A DNA stretch of 64,000 nucleotides from Streptomyces cyanogenus (lineage in GTDB: Bacteria > Actinomycetota > Actinomycetes > Streptomycetales > Streptomycetaceae): NCBI RefSeq assembly GCF_017526105.1, contig NZ_CP071839.1, positions 3,650,001 to 3,714,000 of the forward strand. Reading direction: 5' to 3'. A program made the position numbers and the translations under genes. Positions 37,218-44,591 of this stretch are shown here, piece by piece. Positions within the stretch are counted from its first letter, which is position 1, and every line of letters starts with the position of its first letter. The notes below the pieces were generated by a model, which was not told where the DNA came from, made no database searches, and was given only the letters and a program-made list of their open reading frames with translations.

Positions 37218-38543
37218 ATGAATGACTGGCCCGAGGGATGGTCCGACGACAACCGCGGCCCGCGCTACGGACGCGGCAGTGCCGGCGCACAGCCGGAGGG
37301 GGCTCGCGTGATGCGTCAGGTGCGGCGCGGCCCGGCGGTACCGCCCGGACCGCGCTCGGCGTACGGCGACCCCGGCCCGGCGGCGCCGCCGTACGGGGCC
37401 GGTGTGCCGCAGCAGCCGTCGTACGTGAACGGCAGCGGACGCGAGGAAGGCGCCGGCTACGGCGACTACGACAGCGGCTACAACACGGGCCAGGTCTACG
37501 GCAGCCCCGGCGGCCGGGGCCCGGGCGGCCCGGAAGGCGCGTCCACCCGTGCCCCGCGCCCCGCGCCGAACTGGCGGCGCCGGATCAAGTGGACGGCGAT
37601 CACGCTGGCTACCGTGCTGGTCGTCACCTCGGTGGCCACCTACTTCTGGGCCGACTCCAAGCTGCGCCGTGAGGTGGACCTGTCGACGGTCATCGACCGG
37701 CCCGGGTCGGGGTCGGGCACCAACTACCTGATCGTCGGCTCGGACAGCCGTGAGGGCATGTCCAAGGAGGACGAGAAGAAGCTGCACACCGGCGGCGCCG
37801 AGGGCAAGCGCACCGACTCGATGATGATCCTGCACGTCGGCGACAACGGCGACACGCTCATATCGCTGCCGCGCGACTCGGACGTGGTGGTCCCGTCGTA
37901 CAAGGGGTCGACGTCCGGGAAGGTGTACCCGGCGCGGGGGCGGCACGCGAAGCTGAACGCCACCTACGCCGAGGACGGGCCGACGCTGCTGGTCCGCACG
38001 ATCGAGGCGAACACCGGTCTGCACATCGACCACTACGTGGAGATCGGCTTCCAGGGCTTCGCGAACATCGTCGACGCGGTGGGCGGCGTCGAGATCGACA
38101 TCGACAAGGGCTTCAAGGACAAGTGGTCGGGCGCCGACTTCGAGGCCGGCAAGCAGACCCTGAACGGCCAGCAGGCGCTCGCCTTCGTCCGGACCCGGCA
38201 CGCGTTCGCCGCGTCCGACCTGCAGCGCACCAAGAACCAGCAGAAGTTCCTGGCCGCCCTGGCCCACCAGGTGGCCACCCCGTCCACGGTGCTGAACCCC
38301 TTCAAGTTCTACCCGACCATGGGCGCGGGCCTGGACTCCCTGATCGTCGACAAGGACATGGGCCTGTGGGACCTGGCCTCGATGTTCTGGGCGATGAAGG
38401 GCGTCAGCGGCGGTGACGGCACCTCGATGAACATGCCCATCTCCGGCTCCTCCGGCGGCAACCTCGTCTGGGACAAGGCGAAGGTGAAGACGCTGGTGGA
38501 CCAGCTGAACAACGACGAGAAGGTCACCGTCTCCGGCAACTGA
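37218..38543 (+). CDS. LCP protein 5
   Basis: This is a 441-residue protein. The ATG at 37218 lacks a ribosome site, but CACACT (37205-37210) ends 7 nt upstream, fitting a leaderless message. A 120-residue Gly/Pro/Tyr-rich cytosolic region precedes one helix (about 127-147). The LCP domain shows NYLIVGSDSREGMS, RTDSMMILHVGD, SLPRDSDVVVPS and FVRTRHAFAASD. There is no LytR_C domain. It is the most divergent of the five in its N-terminus. It probably attaches a wall polymer. Confidence 0.94.
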   Translation: MNDWPEGWSDDNRGPRYGRGSAGAQPEGARVMRQVRRGPAVPPGPRSAYGDPGPAAPPYGAGVPQQPSYVNGSGREEGAGYGDYDSGYNTGQVYGSPGGRGPGGPEGASTRAPRPAPNWRRRIKWTAITLATVLVVTSVATYFWADSKLRREVDLSTVIDRPGSGSGTNYLIVGSDSREGMSKEDEKKLHTGGAEGKRTDSMMILHVGDNGDTLISLPRDSDVVVPSYKGSTSGKVYPARGRHAKLNATYAEDGPTLLVRTIEANTGLHIDHYVEIGFQGFANIVDAVGGVEIDIDKGFKDKWSGADFEAGKQTLNGQQALAFVRTRHAFAASDLQRTKNQQKFLAALAHQVATPSTVLNPFKFYPTMGAGLDSLIVDKDMGLWDLASMFWAMKGVSGGDGTSMNMPISGSSGGNLVWDKAKVKTLVDQLNNDEKVTVSGN

Positions 38544-38563
38544 CGGCGGCGCGCGCGACGGTC

Positions 38564-38591
38564 CGAGGGCACCCCGCGGGGTGCCCTCGGC
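38564..38591. terminator. bidirectional terminator
   Basis: CCGAGGGCACC (38564-38574) pairs with GGTGCCCTCGG (38581-38591) around a self-complementary CCGCGG. It lies between the convergent LCP 5 and copper-storage genes. Confidence 0.8.
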
Positions 38592-38605
38592 CGTGCGCGG
38601 TGGGC

Positions 38606-38980
38606 TCACATGGCGGCGCCCGCCATCGCCCGGCAGGTCTCCGCGCAGCGGCGACACGCCTCGGCGCAGCGCATCATCTGCTGGTCGTCCGGCATGGACA
38701 TACACGCCTCGACGCACATGTCGCAGACCTTCGCGCAGAGCGCGCACATCTCGCCGGCCATGGGCGAGCGCCGCATCATCATGTCGGCGCACATGCGGGT
38801 CGTCTCGGAGCAGTCCATGAGCGCCCGCATGACCTGCATCTGCGCCTGGCCGCCCTGCTGCATGCAGGAGCTCATGGTCTCCTCGCACATGTTGTGGCAG
38901 TTCATGCAGGCCTCGATGCAGTCCTGCATCTGCTGCGTGAGGGCGGGCATCATCCCGGACCGGGACTGGGACTGGGTCAT
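38606..38980 (-). CDS. four-helix-bundle copper-storage protein (Csp-like)
   Basis: This 124-residue protein has 16 cysteines and many methionines spaced along four predicted helices (CIEACMNCHNMC, CALCAKVCDMCVEAC, CAEACRRCAETC). This is the pattern of Csp proteins, which fill a helix bundle with Cu(I) bound by cysteines. It has no signal peptide, so it is a cytosolic Csp3-type store. The ATG at 38980 has AGGAGG upstream. No copper regulator or exporter gene is adjacent. Confidence 0.9.
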   Translation of the reverse strand: MTQSQSRSGMMPALTQQMQDCIEACMNCHNMCEETMSSCMQQGGQAQMQVMRALMDCSETTRMCADMMMRRSPMAGEMCALCAKVCDMCVEACMSMPDDQQMMRCAEACRRCAETCRAMAGAAM

Positions 38981-39089
38981 GGCTCCTCCTGGGAAGGCGG
39001 GTGGGCCCCGGGGCGGGCCCCGTGTGCTTCCGTCCTACGCCGCGGAGCGGTGTCCCGCACGTCGGGTTACGGCTTCCTGCCCAACGCGG

Positions 39090-39114
39090 AAAAGGCGCCC
39101 CGAGGGGCGCCTTT
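39090..39114 (-). terminator. terminator after the acyl-CoA dehydrogenase gene
   Basis: AAAGGCGCCC (39091-39100) pairs with GGGCGCCTTT (39105-39114) around CGAG. Read on the minus strand the stem ends in four T residues, making this one of the few classical intrinsic terminators in the window. Confidence 0.85.
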
Positions 39115-39130
39115 CGGGGGAGCGGACGCC

Positions 39131-40288
39131 TTACGGCAGGTTGCGGGCCATGACGATCCGCTGGACCTGGTTCGTGCCCTCGTAGATCTGGGTGATCTTG
39201 GCGTCGCGCATCATGCGCTCCACCGGGTAGTCGCGGGTGTAGCCGTAGCCGCCGAGGAGCTGGACGGCGTCGGTGGTGACCTCCATGGCCACGTCCGAGG
39301 CGAAGCACTTGGCGGCGGCGCCCAGGTAGGTGAGGTCGGAGTCGCCGCGCTCGGAGGCGGCGGCGGCCTGGTAGGTCAGGGCGCGGGCCGCCGAGATCTT
39401 CATGGACATGTCGGCGAGCATGAACTGGATGCCCTGGAAGTCGGCGATCGCCTTGCCGAACTGCTTGCGCTCCTGGACGTAGCCCTTGGCGTAGTCGAAG
39501 GCACCCTGGGCGACGCCGAGCGCCTGGGCGGCGATGGTGATGCGGGTGTGGTCCAGGGTCTTCATGGCCGTCAGGAAGCCCGTGCCCTCTTCGCCGATCA
39601 TGCGGTCGGCGGGGATGCGTACGTTGTCGAAGTAGACCTCGCGGGTCGGGGAACCCTTGATGCCGAGCTTCTTCTCCGGGGCGCCGAAGGAGACACCCTC
39701 GTCCGACTTCTCGACCACGAAGGCCGAGATGCCCTTGGAGCGCTTCGAGGGGTCCGTCACGGCCATCACCGTGTAGTACTCGGAGACGCCCGCGTTGGTG
39801 ATCCAGCGCTTGACGCCGTTGAGCACCCAGTGGTCGCCGTCGCGGACGGCCTTGGTCTTCATGCCGGCCGCGTCCGAGCCCGCCTCCGGCTCGGACAGGC
39901 AGTACGAGAACATCGCGTCGCCCTGGGCGAGCGGGCCCAGGTACTTCTTCTTCAGCTCCTCGGAGCCGGAGAGGATCACCGGGAGCGAGCCCAGCTTGTT
40001 CACGGCCGGGATGAGGGAGGAGGAGACGCAGGCGCGGGCCACCTCCTCGATCACGATGACCGTGGCGAGCGCGTCGGCGCCGGCGCCGCCGTACTCCTCG
40101 GGGACGTGCACGGCGTGCAGCTCGTTGGCGACGAGGGCGTCGAGGGCCTCCTGCGGGAAACGGGCCTCCTCGTCCACCGCAGTGGCGAACGGCGCGATCT
40201 TCGCCTCGACCAGCGAACGGACGGCGTCCCGGAGCATGTCGTGCTCCTCGGACGGGCGGTACAGGTCGAAGTCAGCCGATCCGGCCAC
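39131..40288 (-). CDS. acyl-CoA dehydrogenase
   Basis: This 385-residue FAD enzyme introduces a trans double bond into acyl-CoA. It shows the FAD/substrate loop CLSEPEAGSDAAGMKT, the WITNAG strand, the central-domain KLGIKGSPT and the C-terminal QLLGGYGYTRDYPVERMMRD with the catalytic glutamate in QIYEGTNQVQR. Length and motifs match FadE25-type short/medium-chain enzymes, and its place before purE/purK matches M. tuberculosis fadE25. It starts with a GTG at 40288 and is divergent from UDP-glucose dehydrogenase. Confidence 0.96.
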   Translation of the reverse strand: MAGSADFDLYRPSEEHDMLRDAVRSLVEAKIAPFATAVDEEARFPQEALDALVANELHAVHVPEEYGGAGADALATVIVIEEVARACVSSSLIPAVNKLGSLPVILSGSEELKKKYLGPLAQGDAMFSYCLSEPEAGSDAAGMKTKAVRDGDHWVLNGVKRWITNAGVSEYYTVMAVTDPSKRSKGISAFVVEKSDEGVSFGAPEKKLGIKGSPTREVYFDNVRIPADRMIGEEGTGFLTAMKTLDHTRITIAAQALGVAQGAFDYAKGYVQERKQFGKAIADFQGIQFMLADMSMKISAARALTYQAAAASERGDSDLTYLGAAAKCFASDVAMEVTTDAVQLLGGYGYTRDYPVERMMRDAKITQIYEGTNQVQRIVMARNLP

Positions 40289-40478
40289 GGTGTCTCACGC
40301 TCCAAAGACGCAGTGATACTGACGCTAATTACCGTTAAGTAACTGAATTTTAGAGCGCCGGCGTGAACACGCCTACGTGAGCTTGCTGACAGCGGAAAAA
40401 GTGCCCGCTGAGCGGCCCGACTATGCTCAGGCACCGCATGACCGAGCAGGACCGACGGACCGGAGCTGGAGCACACCC

Positions 40479-41822
40479 ATGAGCCTGAAGATCACCGTGA
40501 TCGGCACCGGCTATCTCGGCGCCACACACGCCGCGGCCATGGCCGAGCTGGGCTTCGAGGTGCTGGGCCTGGACGTCGTACCGGAGAAGATCGCCCTGCT
40601 GGAGCGCGGCGAGACCCCGATGTACGAGCCGGGGCTCGACGAACTGCTGCGCCGGCACGTGGCCGGGATCGAGGGCTCCTCGGGACGGCTGCGGTTCACC
40701 ACGGACTGGGCCGAGGTCGGTGCCTTCGGCGACGTGCACTTCGTGTGCGTGAACACCCCGCAGAAGCACGGCGAGTACGCCTGTGACATGAGGTACGTCG
40801 ACTCCGCGATCGCCTCGCTCGCCCCGCACCTGCACGGCCCGGCCCTGGTGGTGGGCAAGTCGACCGTGCCGGTGGGCTCGGCCGACCGGCTGGCCGCCTA
40901 CCTCGCCGAGCACGCCCCGGCCGGCGCGGACGCCGAGCTGGCCTGGAACCCGGAGTTCCTGCGCGAGGGCTTCGCCGTCCAGGACACCCTGCACCCGGAC
41001 CGGATCGTCGTCGGGGTGCGCAGCGAGCGCGCGGAGAAGCTGCTGCGCGAGGTGTACGCCGGCCCGGTCGGCGAGGGCACGCCGTTCGTGGTCACCGACT
41101 TCCCGACCGCCGAGCTGGTGAAGACGGCCGCGAACTCCTTCCTCGCCACCAAGATCTCCTTCATCAACGCGATGGCCGAGGTCTGCGAGGCGGCCGGCGG
41201 TGACGTGGCGAAGCTGGCGGAGGCCATCGGCCACGACGACCGGATCGGGCGGAAGTTCCTGCGCGCCGGTATCGGCTTCGGCGGCGGCTGTCTGCCCAAG
41301 GACATCCGGGCGTTCATGGCCCGGGCGGGCGAGCTGGGCGCGGACCAGGCGCTCACCTTCCTGCGGGAGATCGACTCCATCAACATGCGCCGGCGCGGGC
41401 AGATGGTGGAGATGACCCGGGAGGCGCTGGGCGGCGGTTCCTTCCTCGGCAAGCGGGTCGCGGTGCTCGGCGCCACCTTCAAGCCGGACTCCGACGACGT
41501 CCGCGACTCCCCCGCGCTGAACGTCGCGGGCCAGATCCACCTCCAGGGCGGCCAGGTGACGGTGTACGACCCGAAGGGCATGGACAACGCCCGCAAGGTG
41601 TTCCCGACCCTGGGGTACGCCGACTCGGCGCTGGAGGCCGCCCGGGGCGCCGACGTGGTGCTGCACCTGACCGAGTGGGGCGAGTTCCGCGAGCTGGACC
41701 CGGCGGCGCTCGGCGAGGCGGTGACGGCCCGGGTGATCCTCGACGGGCGCAACACCCTGGACCCGGAGCAGTGGCGGCGGGCGGGCTGGACGTACCGGGC
41801 GATGGGCCGCCCCACCGCATAA
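40479..41822 (+). CDS. UDP-glucose 6-dehydrogenase
   Basis: This 447-residue enzyme oxidises UDP-glucose to UDP-glucuronate with two NAD+. The Rossmann motif ITVIGTGYLGATHA opens the protein, NPEFLREGFAVQD binds the sugar nucleotide, and the catalytic cysteine is in GFGGGCLPKD. The C-terminal domain has LGATFKPDSDDVRDSP. The ATG at 40479 follows GGAG by 7 nt. UDP-glucuronate would supply an acidic wall or capsule glycan, in keeping with the glycosyltransferases and LCP genes upstream. Confidence 0.96.
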   Translation: MSLKITVIGTGYLGATHAAAMAELGFEVLGLDVVPEKIALLERGETPMYEPGLDELLRRHVAGIEGSSGRLRFTTDWAEVGAFGDVHFVCVNTPQKHGEYACDMRYVDSAIASLAPHLHGPALVVGKSTVPVGSADRLAAYLAEHAPAGADAELAWNPEFLREGFAVQDTLHPDRIVVGVRSERAEKLLREVYAGPVGEGTPFVVTDFPTAELVKTAANSFLATKISFINAMAEVCEAAGGDVAKLAEAIGHDDRIGRKFLRAGIGFGGGCLPKDIRAFMARAGELGADQALTFLREIDSINMRRRGQMVEMTREALGGGSFLGKRVAVLGATFKPDSDDVRDSPALNVAGQIHLQGGQVTVYDPKGMDNARKVFPTLGYADSALEAARGADVVLHLTEWGEFRELDPAALGEAVTARVILDGRNTLDPEQWRRAGWTYRAMGRPTA

Positions 41823-41873
41823 CGCCCCACCGCATGACGCCCCACCGACTGAAGAACGCGGCGGCATCGGGTG

Positions 41874-41912
41874 ACGCCGGTTCGGCCGAGGCTCAGTCGG
41901 CCGAACCGGCGT
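41874..41912. terminator. strong bidirectional terminator
   Basis: A perfect 16-bp stem (41874-41889 with 41897-41912) and a 7-nt loop GGCTCAG lie between the convergent UDP-glucose dehydrogenase and CGNR genes. Confidence 0.85.
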
Positions 41913-41943
41913 CTGTCCGCATTGTGCACCACTCCGCTGTGAC

Positions 41944-42450
41944 TCACGCACCCTTGGCCCGGTACCGGCGCATCTTCGCGCGGGCTCCGCACACCTGCAT
42001 CGAGCACCAGCGGCCGCGGCCGGCGGGGCTGCGGTCGTAGTACGCCCAGTGGCAGGTGCCGGCCTCGCACGCCTTCAGCCTGGTCCAGGTTCCGGCGACC
42101 AGTGCCTCGGCGACGGCGGCGGCCACCCGGGAGAGCAGCGGGCCCTCCTCGGCGGGGGCGAGGCGTGCCGAGCCGTCCCGCTCGTCGACGGCGACGCGGA
42201 GCGGGGCGCGCGCCAGCAGGGCGCCCAGCGGGGTCACCGCGCGGTGCGGCGGATGGCCGGCGTGGGCCAGCAGTACCGCCCGCAGCGATTCGCGCAGCTC
42301 CCGCGCGTCGGCCAGCTCGGCCTCCGTGATGCCGAGGCGCCCGCGACCCTCCGGCGTGTCCAGCGAGTCGGCGCCCGTCTCGATGTCCAGCGTGTTCACC
42401 AGGGACTCGATCAGGGCCAGGCCGCCGGGAGCGGCCGATCTCTCGCTCAT
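41944..42450 (-). CDS. CGNR zinc-finger (ABATE-domain) putative transcription factor
   Basis: This is a 168-residue protein. The N-terminal ABATE-like helical domain (SLVNTLDIETGADSLDTPEG) is thought to sense a small molecule. The C-terminal zinc finger has CEAGTC and CSMQVCG and ends in a basic ARAKMRRYRAK helix. The usual CGNR signature here reads CGAR. It is divergent from two VOC-fold genes across 86 bp packed with GTTACC-like sequences, so local repression or activation of those genes and of itself is likely. Confidence 0.88.
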   Translation of the reverse strand: MSERSAAPGGLALIESLVNTLDIETGADSLDTPEGRGRLGITEAELADARELRESLRAVLLAHAGHPPHRAVTPLGALLARAPLRVAVDERDGSARLAPAEEGPLLSRVAAAVAEALVAGTWTRLKACEAGTCHWAYYDRSPAGRGRWCSMQVCGARAKMRRYRAKGA

Positions 42451-42465
42451 GCTTGCGACGTTACC

Positions 42466-42520
42466 CCCGATGCGGGAGCATGCAGTAACCGTTACCGGTT
42501 ACCCGCTTCTGCAGGTAACC
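42466..42520. promoter_or_regulatory. GTTACC/GGTAAC operator cluster
   Basis: The divergent gap contains a 16-bp palindrome (TAACCG 42486-42491, TTAC, CGGTTA 42496-42501). Further half-sites are GTTACC near 42466, GTTACC at 42491, GGTTACC at 42498-42504 and GGTAACC at 42514-42520. The density of one hexamer in both orientations suggests cooperative operator binding, most simply by the adjacent CGNR protein. Confidence 0.6.
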
Positions 42521-42536
42521 CATGGAGGAGGTAGTC

Positions 42537-42905
42537 ATGGCGCTCGCCAAGCTCGATGTCGTGGTCCTGGACTGTCCCGATCCGCGCGCGCTGGCCGGCT
42601 TCTACGCCGGTGTGCTGGGCGGGACGGTCGAGGAGAACCCCGAGGACGGCTCGTGGGTGGATCTGAAGGTGCCGGGCGGGCCGACGCTGGCCTTCCAGCA
42701 GGCGCCCGGTTTCGTGCCGCCGCGGTGGCCCGCGCCGGACCACTCGCAGCAGTTCCACCTCGACCTCACCGTGGAGGACCTGGACGCGGCGGAGAAGGGG
42801 GTCCTGGAGCTGGGCGCCAAGCCGCTGGACGCGGAGGACCGCGAGCGGACCTTCCGTGTCTACGCCGACCCCGCTGGGCACCCGTTCTGTCTGTGCGCCT
42901 GCTGA
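42537..42905 (+). CDS. VOC-fold (glyoxalase/bleomycin-resistance superfamily) protein 1
   Basis: This is a 122-residue single-chain VOC protein. It has the paired beta-alpha-beta-beta-beta repeats: LDVVVLDCPDPRALAGFYAGVLGG and FHLDLTVEDLDAAEKGVLELGA, ending in VYADPAGHPFCLC. The ATG at 42537 lies after GGAGGAGG. Substrates cannot be predicted; members include dioxygenases, lyases and drug-binding proteins. Its neighbour at 42942-43334 is a paralogue, so the pair arose by tandem duplication. Confidence 0.88.
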   Translation: MALAKLDVVVLDCPDPRALAGFYAGVLGGTVEENPEDGSWVDLKVPGGPTLAFQQAPGFVPPRWPAPDHSQQFHLDLTVEDLDAAEKGVLELGAKPLDAEDRERTFRVYADPAGHPFCLCAC

Positions 42906-42941
42906 CGGGGCGCCCGCGCAACCGTCTCGAAGGAGAACTCC

Positions 42942-43334
42942 ATGACGTCCGTGGCCCGTTTCCGTAACGTCGTGCTCGACTGCCCCGACCCGCACGCGCT
43001 GGCCGCCTTCTACGCGGCGGTGGCCGGCGGTACCCCGCAGGCGGAGGACGACGACTGGGTGGTGCTCCAGGTCCCGGACGGTCCCCGGCTCGCCTTCCAG
43101 CGGGCCGAGGGGCACACCCCGCCGGAGTGGCCGCGCGCGGACCGCAACGGCCAGCAGCTTCACCTGGACTTCGACGCGGGTGCGACCTGGGCGGAGCTCG
43201 ACGCGGCGCACGAGCGGGTGCTGGCGCTGGGTGCCCGCCCGCTGGACCTGGAGGACCGCGAGAAGAAGGACTTCCAGGTGTACGCCGACCCGGCCGGGCA
43301 CCCGTTCTGCCTGTGCCGGATCGAGGGGGCGTGA
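42942..43334 (+). CDS. VOC-fold protein 2
   Basis: This 130-residue paralogue of the preceding gene shares NVVLDCPDPHALAAFYAAV and the ending VYADPAGHPFCLC. The ATG at 42942 has GAAGGAGA upstream, 36 bp after the first VOC stop, so both are in one operon. The duplication and the divergent CGNR regulator suggest a small stress or xenobiotic-response unit. Ligand unknown. It is convergent with the dipeptidase operon and nearly touches it. Confidence 0.88.
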   Translation: MTSVARFRNVVLDCPDPHALAAFYAAVAGGTPQAEDDDWVVLQVPDGPRLAFQRAEGHTPPEWPRADRNGQQLHLDFDAGATWAELDAAHERVLALGARPLDLEDREKKDFQVYADPAGHPFCLCRIEGA

Positions 43335-43341
43335 CGACGTC

Positions 43342-44478
43342 CTAGGAGGCGTCCAGCTCGGTGATCTTCGCGGTGGACGCCTCCCGGCGCAGCTGCGTGG
43401 CCCGTGCGACGAAGTCCGCGCTGCGCAGCACCCGCTGCACGTTGCCCCAGGTCAGCAGGGACAGCTCGGTCTCGGACCAGCCGCGCCGGAGCAGCTCGGC
43501 GATCAGGTGGGGGTAGCGGGAGGCGTCGGCGAGGTCCCGGGGGTGGACGGCCCCGGAGTCATAGGTGCCGGACAGGCCGACGCAGTCGGGGCCGGCCACG
43601 TCGCGGATGTGGTCGAGGTGGTCGGCGACGTCCGGGACGGTCGGGCCGGTCTGCTCGGCGGTCAGCGGCACCATGCACAGGCCCTTCGCCCGGCCCAGGG
43701 CGGCGAGCAGTTCGTCGGGCAGGTTGGCCGGGTGCGGGCGCAGGGCGCGGGCGGCCGAGCGGCTGCACAGCACCGGGGTCTTGGACAGGGCGATGGTCCG
43801 CTCGACGGTGTCGGGGGTGGCTCCCGAGACGTCGGCGAGCACCCCGAGCCGGTTCATCTCGCGGACGACCTCCTCCCCGAACCGGGTCAGCCCCGAGGTG
43901 CCCGCCCAGGCGGTGTCCGCGAGGGTGAGCACGCGCAGCCCGAGGGTGTGCAGGATGCGCAGGAGGCCCAGGGAGTCGTCCAGGGCGGCGGCGGGTGCGG
44001 GGCCCGGCACCACGGCGACCCGGCCGCAGTTGTGGGCGTCGATGACCTGTCCGGCGGTGCGCGCCAGCCGCAGCCCCTCCGGGTGGCTGTCGACGACCAT
44101 GCGGACCAGGTCCAGCTGCTCCAGGGTCGTCGTCACGGCACGTTCGCCGCTCGGCTCCTCGGGCAGGTGCAGCGACCAGAACAGCGCGGCGACATGTCCC
44201 TCGCGCAGCCGGGGCACGTCCGTGTCGATGGCGGCCTCGCCCAGCTCCAGGTCGTACCAGGGCAGGTGGCGCAGGGCCCAGGGCAGGCCGCTGTAGCCGT
44301 CGGCGACCGGGTGGGCGGCGAGCAGGGCGTGCGCCCGTTCCAGCAACTCGCCGGCCTGCTGCGCGGAAGGGGGGTACGCCGGGTCGAGCGAGGCCGGGGC
44401 CGCCCCGTCGCCGTCCGGCAGGCCGTCGTCCCGGCCGACCTCGGTCGTGGTGGGGATGTCGTCCTGGAGGTCGGCCAT
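43342..44478 (-). CDS. renal-dipeptidase-family protein lacking metal ligands (probable pseudoenzyme)
   Basis: This 378-residue protein aligns along its length with the dipeptidase just upstream, but the zinc site is gone. DGHNDLPW reads DGYSGLPW; MGAEGGHS reads VPGPAPAA; DLSHVAA reads DVSGATP; FSHSSARA reads CSRSAARA; and GGDYDGT reads SGTYDSG. The reading frame is intact and the scaffold residues (PW, HPxNxPD, WGNVQRV) are kept, so this is not decay by frameshift. It probably has a non-catalytic or regulatory role. The ATG at 44478 follows GGAG. Confidence 0.88.
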   Translation of the reverse strand: MADLQDDIPTTTEVGRDDGLPDGDGAAPASLDPAYPPSAQQAGELLERAHALLAAHPVADGYSGLPWALRHLPWYDLELGEAAIDTDVPRLREGHVAALFWSLHLPEEPSGERAVTTTLEQLDLVRMVVDSHPEGLRLARTAGQVIDAHNCGRVAVVPGPAPAAALDDSLGLLRILHTLGLRVLTLADTAWAGTSGLTRFGEEVVREMNRLGVLADVSGATPDTVERTIALSKTPVLCSRSAARALRPHPANLPDELLAALGRAKGLCMVPLTAEQTGPTVPDVADHLDHIRDVAGPDCVGLSGTYDSGAVHPRDLADASRYPHLIAELLRRGWSETELSLLTWGNVQRVLRSADFVARATQLRREASTAKITELDAS

Positions 44479-44591
44479 GGCGGGCTCCGTACGTCGTCGT
44501 CGGCTACGGCGTGCTGTGGCAGGCGTACCGACACGGTCGCACGGAGCGGAGGTGGCCTTCCTGGTGAGTGGGGCGTTCGGGGGTACCCCGG

